Shown here in pieces: positions 1-5,033 of a stretch of DNA of 5,049 nucleotides. The notes beneath the pieces were generated by a model. The model was not told the DNA's origin. It did no database searches and saw only the letters and a program-made list of their open reading frames with translations. The stretch's first letter is position 1, and every line of letters starts with the position of its first letter. The DNA is from Paracoccaceae bacterium (GTDB lineage Bacteria; Pseudomonadota; Alphaproteobacteria; Rhodobacterales; Rhodobacteraceae), in the NCBI GenBank assembly GCA_027030435.1, contig JALVEX010000064.1, positions 1 to 5,049 on the forward strand. The letters are read 5' to 3'. Made by a program: the position numbers and the translations under genes.

Positions 1-609
1 GGGATCGGTGGTGTCGGCGTAATCGAGCCTGTCGATGCCGGCGCCGAGGGTGAGGCCGAGCGGTGTGTCACGCCCCAACTCGAGAGAGCCGCCAAGGCTC
101 CAGGCGCGGCGCTTGCCGGTGCCGGTGAGATCGGCCAGATCGGGGGGCAGCACGATCACGCCGCCGGGGCCGATGAAATCGCTCTCGGGGCGCAGGAAGG
201 AGATATCGCTGCGCCGCCAGTCGCCATGCAGCTTCAGCAGGCTTCGCGCCGCCTCGCGGCTGTAGGAAAAGCGCAGGCGGGGTTCGTCGATCTCGGTGCC
301 CGCATCGGATCCGCCGGGATCGTTGCGCAGCCGCAGCCGGGTGGAGAGGCCGAGGCTCAGATCCTGCGCCCGGGCATGGCTTTCGAGGCGCAGGCCGAGG
401 CCGGTGGTGGCGATCAGGCTGGTGCCGGGGCTGGTGGCGGCAAGATCGAGATTGCTGTCGGCCTCGAGGCGCTGATCGAAATCGAGCACCACCGAGAGGC
501 CGGGCGCGCCGGCGCCGCTCTCCTGCGCCTCGAGCGCCCCGCCCGGAGCGCTCAGCCCCGCCGCCAGCAGCAGCGCCGGAATATGCCCGATCCGCCTCAT
601 GGCGCGCAT
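1..609 (-). CDS. Probable outer-membrane beta-barrel protein of polysaccharide export, 3' end missing
   Basis: This open frame runs from its start to the left edge without a stop, so about 200 N-terminal residues are seen and the C-terminus is missing. Two in-frame ATGs are possible, at 609 and 600. Both lie behind the G-rich stretch 611-619, and neither has a classical Shine-Dalgarno, so the start is uncertain by three residues. The N-terminus is basic (MRRIGHIP), followed by a Leu/Ala-rich core and a likely signal peptidase I site near LEA|QES. The mature part alternates polar and hydrophobic residues in strand-like blocks such as GLGLRLES, LSLGLSTRLRLR, RLRFSYSR and WSLGGSLELG, separated by Gly/Asp/Pro turns. 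It has no long hydrophobic helix. An early EADSNLDL segment resembles the region after the signal peptide in barrels of exopolysaccharide or exosortase loci. It follows the OPX gene by 13-22 bases, so the two are probably co-transcribed and act together at the outer membrane. The barrel call is inferred from pattern and context; no domain search was run. Confidence 0.75.
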   Translation of the reverse strand, partial: MRAMRRIGHIPALLLAAGLSAPGGALEAQESGAGAPGLSVVLDFDQRLEADSNLDLAATSPGTSLIATTGLGLRLESHARAQDLSLGLSTRLRLRNDPGGSDAGTEIDEPRLRFSYSREAARSLLKLHGDWRRSDISFLRPESDFIGPGGVIVLPPDLADLTGTGKRRAWSLGGSLELGRDTPLGLTLGAGIDRLDYADTTDP

Positions 610-622
610 TCCGCCCCCCGTG

Positions 623-1213
623 CTATTCGAACAGGCGGCGCTGGGGCACCACGATCACATCGCCATCGCGCAAGGGGCCGAAACCCCGCCCGCGCCCCTT
701 CTCGAGCGCATCGTAATTGAACCCGAACACATGCTCCTGCCCGGTGTTCGGATCGCGGCGGCGGATCTGGATTCGCTTGGTGGCGGCGAATTTGGTGAAG
801 CCGCCGGCCTGCGCGAGGAACTGCAGCAGCGTGGTGCCGCGCTTCATCTTGTGTTCGCCGGGCTTGGCCAGCTCGCCAAGGGCGAAGATCGAGATGGTGC
901 GCGGCTTGCCGGCCGCGCGCTTGCCGAGCGTGGCGAGCGCCACGAAAACGGTCGGTTTGGTGGCGAAATTCGAGGCCAGGCGCTCGGCCAGGCTATCGCG
1001 GATCTGGTTCACGCTGCGGCCCGCCGCGCGCAGGCTGCCCGCCAGCGGGAAGGAGATCGTGCCATCGGGCAGCACCAGCGCGCTGCGGTTGAGGCTCGCA
1101 TCTTCCAGCACCTCGATCTGCAGCACGTCTCCGGGCTTTACCTTGTAGGTGCTCTGGGCAAGGGCGGGCAGGGCCAGGAACAGCGCTGCCAGAAGGGTGA
1201 TTATCTGTCGCAT
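623..1213 (-). CDS. Short OPX polysaccharide export protein (Poly_export + SLBB, Wza/GumB family)
   Basis: The 196-residue product has a clear signal peptide: MRQ, a Leu/Ala core and PALA, with cleavage expected after residue 19. A Poly_export domain spans about residues 22-98. It opens with the family hallmark YKVKPGDVLQIEV and continues through LPDGTISFPLAGSL and a helix at about 67-82. A single SLBB-type beta-grasp domain spans about 106-190, with GELAKPGEHKMKRGTTLLQFLAQAGG and the closing LRDGDVIVVP. There is no cysteine anywhere, so it is not a lipoprotein. It stops at QRRLFE, without the C-terminal amphipathic helix that forms the outer-membrane pore of Wza (about 360 residues). In the family such proteins sit in the periplasm as part of the export conduit for capsule or exopolysaccharide. 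The start is supported by GAGGAAG at 1219-1225, five bases before the ATG. The gene lies between the TPR gene and the barrel gene, which suggests the barrel supplies the missing pore. Confidence 0.93.
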   Translation of the reverse strand: MRQIITLLAALFLALPALAQSTYKVKPGDVLQIEVLEDASLNRSALVLPDGTISFPLAGSLRAAGRSVNQIRDSLAERLASNFATKPTVFVALATLGKRAAGKPRTISIFALGELAKPGEHKMKRGTTLLQFLAQAGGFTKFAATKRIQIRRRDPNTGQEHVFGFNYDALEKGRGRGFGPLRDGDVIVVPQRRLFE

Positions 1214-1337
1214 CGTTACTTCCTCGTCAAACGGGCCGTCCAGCAGCGGCCATTATCATTGCCTTTTCATAGCACCGAAGCCGTGGATCGCGAAACGGAA
1301 GCTTGCCACAAGGAACGCCTGCGCGCTCCCGCAAGCC
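1214..1337 (-). other. 124-base intergenic gap between TPR and OPX genes, with a small hairpin
   Basis: No gene is supported here. It contains the OPX ribosome-binding site (1219-1225) and a 5-bp perfect stem, GGCCG at 1234-1238 and CGGCC at 1247-1251, with an 8-base loop. No T-run follows the stem in the direction of transcription, so it is unlikely to stop transcription. It could instead mark an mRNA processing or stability point, or be chance in GC-rich DNA. No convincing -35/-10 pair was found, so read-through from the TPR gene is the simplest reading. Confidence 0.4.
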
Positions 1338-3782
1338 TCATTCCCCGGCCGGCAGGCTTTCGAGCGCCTTGCGGGCCTCTTCCACCACCGGCAGATCGAG
1401 CCCCTTTGCCATCTCGAGACCGCGCTCGAGCGTCTCGCGTGCGCGGGGCGTGTCTCCGAGCGCGGCATAGGCGAGCCCCAGATGCAGCTGCACCTCGGGA
1501 TTTTCGGGCAGGCCCCTTGCCGCGGCTTCCAGCACGGGCAGGGCGGCCTTGGCATTGCCGCGGCGCAGCTGAAGCCAGCCATAGGTATCCTGGAAGGCAG
1601 GCACCTTGCTGCCGCGCAGGCGCCGGGCGATGGCGAAGGCGCGCTCGAGGCTTTCGCGATCGTCGCGGCTGGCGGCGATCAGGCTGGCGAGGTTGTTGGC
1701 CACCACCAGATCATCCCTGTTCCGCTCATAGAGCTTCTCATAGATCGCGATCGCGCCCTCGATATCGCCGGCCTTCTCCAGGAGACCGGCCCTGATCCAG
1801 TTCAGCGTCGGCGAAAGCGGCGCGTTTTCGAGCCCCTGATCGAGCACGACGCGGGCCTCTTCATCGCGGCCTGCCTTGTGCAGCAGCGTGTAAAGCGCCT
1901 GCACCGGCAGATCGTCCTTCGGATTTTCCGCGATCAGCGCGCGGTAGATCTTCTCGGCCTCGTCCGGCCTGCCCTCGGCCATGTAGACCCCGGCGCGCAG
2001 CATGCGCAGAGCGGGATCCTTCGGGGCCTTTTCGAGAAGCCTGTCGGCATAGGCGGCGGCGGCCTCGACATTGCCCTCGCGCAGATGCGTCTGCACCACC
2101 AGCGCCCCGGCGCGCGCATCCGCATCGCCCGCGTCGATCAGCTTCTGGACGAATTCGATGCTGTCTTCGGGTTTTCCCTGGGCCAGCAGAAGCCTCGTCT
2201 GGATGGAATTGGCGGCGGCCTTCGCCTCTTCGCTGCCGATCTCGTTCAGCCGGCGGACAATCCCCCGGGCGCGGGGCCAGTCCTTCTGGCGGATGTAGAT
2301 ATCGGCCAGCGTGCGCAGCAGCTGCTGATCGGCGGGGTTGCGGCGCAGGGCATCGATCAGCACGCTTTCGGCCGGGGCGAGGCGGCCTTCCCCGATCAGG
2401 AAGCGGGCATAGCGCAGGCTTTCCGCGGGGGCGCTGCCGGAGGCTTCCACGGCCAGGGCCAGCCGTTCGCCGGCCAGCTGATGATCGCCGTTGCGCTCGT
2501 GAGCGCGGGCCATCAGGGTGAGCAGTTCGGGATCGCGCGGGGCCTGATCGAGCGCCTTGCGCAGGGTGAGGATGGCTTCTTCGGGCTTGTCATCCTCGAT
2601 CTGCCAGGCGGCCTTCATCTTCAGCGCCCCCACATGGCCGGGATCCTCGGACAGCACCTTCTCGACCTCGGCGCGCGCGCCCACCTCGTTGCCGCTCGAT
2701 TGCAGCATGCGCGCCAGAATCACCCGGACATCGCGCATCTTCGCATCGGATTTCGCCCCGTCGAGAATATTCTCCAGATCGGCAATGGCCTTTTCCCTGT
2801 CGTCGCCGAGCTCGAAATCGAGAACGGCGCGCATCGCCTTGTAGAGATCGGCATTGTCGTCGCTCCTGGCAATGAGGTTGTCGAGCTCCTTGCGGGCGGC
2901 GTCATACCCCTTCGTGCGGCGCAGAAACTGGACAATCGCGAGATTGAGCCCGGGCCTGTCGGCCGCGTCCGCCTCGGCCGCCATCCGGCGCATGAATTTC
3001 TCGGCGCCCTCCACATCGCCACGGCGCAGATACCAGGCAATGAGCGAGGATTGCACCCGCTCGTTATCGGGGAAGATGCGGGTCATCTCGCGCAGGCGCT
3101 CGCCCACCTCGTCATCGCGCCCGGCCAGGGCCAGAAGGCGCAGCCGCGCCTGGTGCAGCTCGAGGGAATCGGGCTCCTGCTCGAGCGCGATGTCGAGCTG
3201 CTTCAGCGCATCCATGGGCCTGGGGCCGGAAAGGGCGTCCTGGATCAGCACCCGGCGCGCCATGGTGATCTCCGGATCCTGCGCCAGCACGGCCTTTGCC
3301 GCCTTCACGGCTTTCGCCTTGGCCGCGGCATCGTTCCTGCGCACCGCATCGCGGTAATCGAGCACCGCGTTCATTGCCCGGGCTTCCAGATCGTCAGGCG
3401 CGAGCTCCAGAAGCTTGCGGGCGTGGCGTTCGGCCTCTTCCCAGTTGCCGCCCCTGATGGCCATTTCGGCCAGGGCGCGCCGGCCCTCCACATCATCCGG
3501 GTATTGCTCGATCAGGCGCAGATAGTGGCCGTAGCTCTCGGCGATGTCGCCGCGTTTGCGCAGCAGTTCCGCATAGGCGATGCGGGCATCATGGTGGCGG
3601 CCGTTCAGATCGAACACGTTGCGCAGCTGGACCATGGCCCGCTCCTCGTCGCCCTGTTCGATCAGTTCGAGGGCGGACTGATAGTATTTCTCGGCCTTCT
3701 GTTCGGAATTGCCGAACCGGGTGAGAAAGATGACGGTGCCGATGGCAACGACGAGGAGAAGAAGGAAAATACGCGCTTTCAT
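1338..3782 (-). CDS. Large membrane-anchored TPR-repeat protein of the polysaccharide/PEP-CTERM-type system
   Basis: The 814-residue product starts with MKAR and a hydrophobic segment at about residues 5-20 (IFLLLLVVAIGTVIFL). No convincing AXA cleavage site follows, so it is probably an uncleaved anchor with the rest in the periplasm. From about residue 29 to the end it is built of tetratricopeptide repeats with 34-residue spacing. The first three repeats fall at about 29-62, 64-97 and 98-131, and repeats continue to the C-terminus (for example PENPEVQLHLGLAYAALGD, then ARETLERGLEMA). Length, repeat density and the C-terminal block DTYGWLQLRRGNAKAALPVLEAA resemble the TPR proteins found in exopolysaccharide/exosortase loci (the TIGR02917 PEP_TPR_lipo type). 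Those are usually lipoproteins, however, and this one has no cysteine at all. TPR proteins have no catalytic site; the likely role is a scaffold linking synthesis, OPX and barrel components, as AlgK does for alginate. AGAAGG at 3789-3794, six bases before the ATG, supports the start. Confidence 0.88.
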   Translation of the reverse strand: MKARIFLLLLVVAIGTVIFLTRFGNSEQKAEKYYQSALELIEQGDEERAMVQLRNVFDLNGRHHDARIAYAELLRKRGDIAESYGHYLRLIEQYPDDVEGRRALAEMAIRGGNWEEAERHARKLLELAPDDLEARAMNAVLDYRDAVRRNDAAAKAKAVKAAKAVLAQDPEITMARRVLIQDALSGPRPMDALKQLDIALEQEPDSLELHQARLRLLALAGRDDEVGERLREMTRIFPDNERVQSSLIAWYLRRGDVEGAEKFMRRMAAEADAADRPGLNLAIVQFLRRTKGYDAARKELDNLIARSDDNADLYKAMRAVLDFELGDDREKAIADLENILDGAKSDAKMRDVRVILARMLQSSGNEVGARAEVEKVLSEDPGHVGALKMKAAWQIEDDKPEEAILTLRKALDQAPRDPELLTLMARAHERNGDHQLAGERLALAVEASGSAPAESLRYARFLIGEGRLAPAESVLIDALRRNPADQQLLRTLADIYIRQKDWPRARGIVRRLNEIGSEEAKAAANSIQTRLLLAQGKPEDSIEFVQKLIDAGDADARAGALVVQTHLREGNVEAAAAYADRLLEKAPKDPALRMLRAGVYMAEGRPDEAEKIYRALIAENPKDDLPVQALYTLLHKAGRDEEARVVLDQGLENAPLSPTLNWIRAGLLEKAGDIEGAIAIYEKLYERNRDDLVVANNLASLIAASRDDRESLERAFAIARRLRGSKVPAFQDTYGWLQLRRGNAKAALPVLEAAARGLPENPEVQLHLGLAYAALGDTPRARETLERGLEMAKGLDLPVVEEARKALESLPAGE

Positions 3783-3935
3783 GACATGCCTTCTGCAGGA
3801 ACCGGGTGCATTTCAAGATATAGCCGTTCCCGGCACGGGGCCATGAAAAATCATGTTTCCCGCCCGGTCCGGGCTTGGGCGGTATGCGGACAGGCCGCAA
3901 AAGGGCGGAAAGGGCGCGGCCGGCAGCTGCCCGGC
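3783..3935 (-). other. 153-base gap between sugar transferase and TPR genes, with several inverted repeats
   Basis: No gene is seen. Read on the minus strand after the transferase stop, there are three structures. The first is a 17-base GC hairpin immediately after the stop codon (stem GCCGG/CCGGC, about 3919-3935). The second is a strong hairpin at 3860-3882, formed either as CCGCCC/GGGCGG or as the inner GCCCGG/CCGGGC. The third is a small CATGA-TTTT-TCATG hairpin at 3842-3855. A T5 stretch lies about ten bases after the 3860-3882 hairpin, which is too far for a typical intrinsic terminator. These could attenuate or stabilise the mRNA and set unequal expression of the transferase and TPR gene. 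A TATATC box at about 3819-3824 lacks a good -35, so an internal promoter cannot be claimed. Confidence 0.4.
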
Positions 3936-4643
3936 TCAGTAGCCGGTGCCGCGCAGCACGACCCGAACGGTGCGCAGCAGGATCCCCAGATCCGTCTTCA
4001 GGGATACGGCGTTCGCATATTCGGTGTCGAACTTGGCGCGGCCGGCAAAGCTGCCTTCGTTGCGGTCGGAAATCTGCCACAGGCCGGTGATGCCCGGGCG
4101 CAGGGCATAATAGGCGCGGCCCGGGTAGAGATGGCGCTGTTCGGGCAGCATCGGGCGCGGGCCGACAAGGCTCATGTCGCCCTTCAGCACGTTCCACAGC
4201 TGCGGCAGCTCATCAAGCGAGGTCTTGCGCAGGAGGCGGCCGAAGCGGGTGATGCGCGGATCGTTCTTCAGCTTCTGGGTGGTTTCCCATTCCTTCCTGG
4301 CCTCGGGGTTCCGCGCCAGACAGGCTGCGAGCCTTTCATCGGCATCCGCCACCATCGTGCGCAGCTTCCAGAGGGTGAAAAGACGCCCCCCCCGGCCGAG
4401 CCGCTTCTGACGGTAGAAGGGGGAGTGCCCGTCAAGCGAAATCAGGAGCGCCAGCATGGTCACCACCGGCAGCACGATCGGCAGCGCGAGCACGATCAGC
4501 GCAATGTCCAGCAGGCGCTTCCCTGCACTCCGGTAGAGCCCGGCCCCGGTATAGAGGACCTCACGCTCCGGCATGTAGGTGGTCGCGACGGGAATCATGC
4601 CCTTCCCGAGGCTGTCCGTCAGATTGGTATTGTGAACCGTCAT
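3936..4643 (-). CDS. ExoY-like polyprenyl-phosphate sugar-1-phosphate transferase (initiating sugar transferase)
   Basis: This enzyme (Bac_transf family, PF02397) starts a polysaccharide repeat unit by moving a sugar-1-phosphate from a nucleotide sugar to undecaprenyl phosphate at the cytoplasmic face of the inner membrane. Numbering is from the upstream ATG at 4649 (237 residues). A short polar leader (1-40) precedes GKRLLDIA and one hydrophobic segment at about 46-72, broken by Pro57 and Pro61, as in re-entrant monotopic enzymes. Then come PFYRQKRLG, FTLWKLRTM, DPRITRFGRLLRKTSLDELPQLWNV (catalytic Asp146-Glu147 dyad), GDMSLVGPRP and LRPGITGLWQ. It ends in RGTGY. It lacks the multi-helix N-terminal domain of WbaP/WcaJ, so it is the short ExoY form. 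The start at 4643 (235 residues) is preferred because AGGTGAG at 4650-4656 is six bases away; from 4649 the spacing would be too short. The sugar (galactose, glucose or other) cannot be told. A G8 run encodes Arg86-Gly87-Gly88. It is the first gene of the minus-strand cluster. Confidence 0.95.
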   Translation of the reverse strand: MTVHNTNLTDSLGKGMIPVATTYMPEREVLYTGAGLYRSAGKRLLDIALIVLALPIVLPVVTMLALLISLDGHSPFYRQKRLGRGGRLFTLWKLRTMVADADERLAACLARNPEARKEWETTQKLKNDPRITRFGRLLRKTSLDELPQLWNVLKGDMSLVGPRPMLPEQRHLYPGRAYYALRPGITGLWQISDRNEGSFAGRAKFDTEYANAVSLKTDLGILLRTVRVVLRGTGY

Positions 4644-4649
4644 TATCAT

Positions 4650-4656
4650 CTCACCT
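4650..4656 (-). promoter_or_regulatory. Ribosome-binding site of the sugar transferase that decides its start
   Basis: On the minus strand this reads AGGTGAG. It directly abuts the ATG at 4649 but is six bases from the second in-frame ATG at 4643, which is normal spacing. The second ATG is therefore the more likely start, removing two residues from the longest frame. Confidence 0.6.
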
Positions 4657-4658
4657 AA

Positions 4659-4712
4659 TCACTTCGGGACAAACCCGAAAAACCCCACCCCCGGAAATTG
4701 GGGGTCACTCAT
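4659..4712 (-). CDS. Possible 17-residue leader peptide (uncertain)
   Basis: A minus-strand ATG at 4712 opens a frame coding MSDPQFPGVGFFGFVPK and stops at 4659-4661, three bases before the sugar transferase ribosome-binding site. Four of its 17 residues are Phe. Its codons cover the terminator-like hairpin and the next stem-loop, which is the geometry of a leader peptide in translation-coupled attenuation. It has no good ribosome-binding site. Its ATG overlaps the end of another short frame (4705-4785, 26 residues, also without a strong RBS), so coupling is conceivable. Frames this short occur by chance, so it is recorded as a candidate only. Confidence 0.15.
   Translation of the reverse strand: MSDPQFPGVGFFGFVPK
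4663..4679 (-). promoter_or_regulatory. 6-bp stem-loop just upstream of the sugar transferase RBS
   Basis: TTCGGG and CCCGAA pair perfectly around a 5-base loop (TTTGT on the minus strand). The stem ends seven bases before the Shine-Dalgarno and shares its first two T residues with the T5 run of the preceding terminator-like hairpin, so the two structures could compete. A role in translation or transcription control is inferred. Confidence 0.45.
4678..4705 (-). terminator. Terminator/attenuator-like hairpin in the sugar transferase leader
   Basis: On the minus strand ACCCCC (4700-4705) pairs with GGGGGT (4687-4692) across a 7-base loop, followed by GGGG and then TTTTT (4678-4682). A GC-rich stem followed by a T-run is the layout of an intrinsic terminator, although the T-run is short and begins four bases after the stem. 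It sits 35-60 bases before the sugar transferase start and points into it. It would therefore act as an attenuator if transcription starts upstream, or end a transcript arriving from the right. Confidence 0.45.
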
Positions 4713-4726
4713 GCCCGACAGGGAAC

Positions 4727-4745
4727 AGGCTCTTCAATGGAGCCT
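4727..4745 (-). promoter_or_regulatory. 6-bp stem-loop in the sugar transferase leader
   Basis: AGGCTC (4727-4732) and GAGCCT (4740-4745) are perfect inverted arms around a 7-base loop. With the hairpins at 4687-4705 and 4663-4679 it makes three perfect 6-bp stems within about 85 bases. This suggests a structured 5' leader, if the promoter lies to its right. Confidence 0.4.
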
Positions 4746-4768
4746 TCCAGAGATCAAATCCGAGATGA

Positions 4769-4778
4769 CTTGCGCAAG
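4769..4778. promoter_or_regulatory. 10-bp perfect palindrome CTTGCGCAAG, possible operator
   Basis: This perfectly self-complementary site lies about 125 bases upstream of the sugar transferase start. Short symmetric sites in such positions often bind dimeric regulators. No regulator is identified, and a 10-bp palindrome can arise by chance. Confidence 0.3.
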
Positions 4779-4945
4779 CAGACATGCTCAGACCCCGTTT
4801 TTCCTTCCCCACCCGCATACTGGCACAATTTGACGGAAATTTGCAATGAATATTCGGAAAAAGAGAAACCGTATTTTTTCTTTAAGTTAATGTTTTATAA
4901 ACGATTTTCGCGCTCCGGTTGTGCTGGATTCCTTGATTTGTGCCA

Positions 4946-5025
4946 TTTTCATGCCCAATGGGGCAAAACACGGCGATTTGTTGGCGCCGCGAGAACGGCG
5001 CGGAAACAAGGATGTTTTCATGCCC
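4946..5025 (+). repeat. 11-bp direct repeat TTTTCATGCCC (4946-4956 and 5015-5025)
   Basis: Two identical 11-base copies lie 69 bases apart. Each contains an ATGCCC in the same plus-strand frame. The second copy holds the likely start codon of the divergent gene. The first copy overlaps a small hairpin (TGCCC/GGGCA, 4952-4965) and lacks a ribosome-binding site. They may be two binding sites for one regulator, or a small duplication. Confidence 0.45.
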
Positions 5026-5033
5026 TTGTTTCC
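5002..5033 (+). repeat. Inverted repeat with 10-bp perfect arms over a probable RBS and start codon
   Basis: GGAAACAAGG (5002-5011) and CCTTGTTTCC (5024-5033) are perfect inverted arms separated by 12 bases. Inside, ATG-TTTT-CAT can extend the stem by three pairs with a 2-base bulge. The left arm carries the AAGG of the Shine-Dalgarno, and the start codon at 5020 lies in the loop side. As RNA it would hide the RBS; as DNA the arm centres are about two helical turns apart, as in an operator. Confidence 0.6.

Larger units (their letters stand above)
4657..5019. promoter_or_regulatory. Non-coding, AT-rich divergent control region upstream of the sugar transferase
   Basis: About 360 bases with no convincing long gene lie between the sugar transferase and a probable plus-strand gene start at 5020. 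The part from about 4820 to 4910 is strikingly AT-rich for this genome (runs such as TATTTTTTC and TTTTATAAA). Promoter-like pieces are visible: plus-strand TTGACG at 4830-4835 and TATAAA at 4896-4901 (with its minus-strand counterpart at 4894-4899). No well-spaced -35/-10 pair could be fixed in either direction. The region also holds leader hairpins, a palindrome and repeats listed separately. It probably contains promoters for both directions and regulator-binding sites. AT-rich tracts of this kind are bound by Ros/MucR-type repressors of exopolysaccharide genes in alphaproteobacteria, but no specific site was identified. Confidence 0.55.

Noticed and set aside
599..1795. Long plus-strand open frame opposite the OPX gene and the TPR 3' end
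   Set aside because: It is also an antisense shadow in GC-rich DNA. The minus-strand OPX gene has a signal peptide, domain motifs and a Shine-Dalgarno, and this frame has none.
1149..4658. A 1169-codon open frame on the plus strand, antisense to the TPR and sugar transferase genes
   Set aside because: Its length follows from G/C-rich third positions of the minus-strand genes, which remove stops in this antisense frame. The minus-strand products have clear signal/anchor segments, TPR periodicity and catalytic motifs, while this translation is low-complexity and resembles no family.
4821..4836. Sigma-54 promoter (TGGCAC core) on the plus strand, and a similar core on the minus strand at 4930-4945
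   Set aside because: The required GC of the -12 element is absent at the correct spacing in both places.
4882..4890. CtrA-like site from the two TTAA tetramers (TTAAGTTAA)
   Set aside because: The tetramers are one base apart, not the seven-base spacing of the CtrA consensus.
4952..4965. Terminator at the TGCCC-AATG-GGGCA hairpin
   Set aside because: No T-run follows the stem in either direction.
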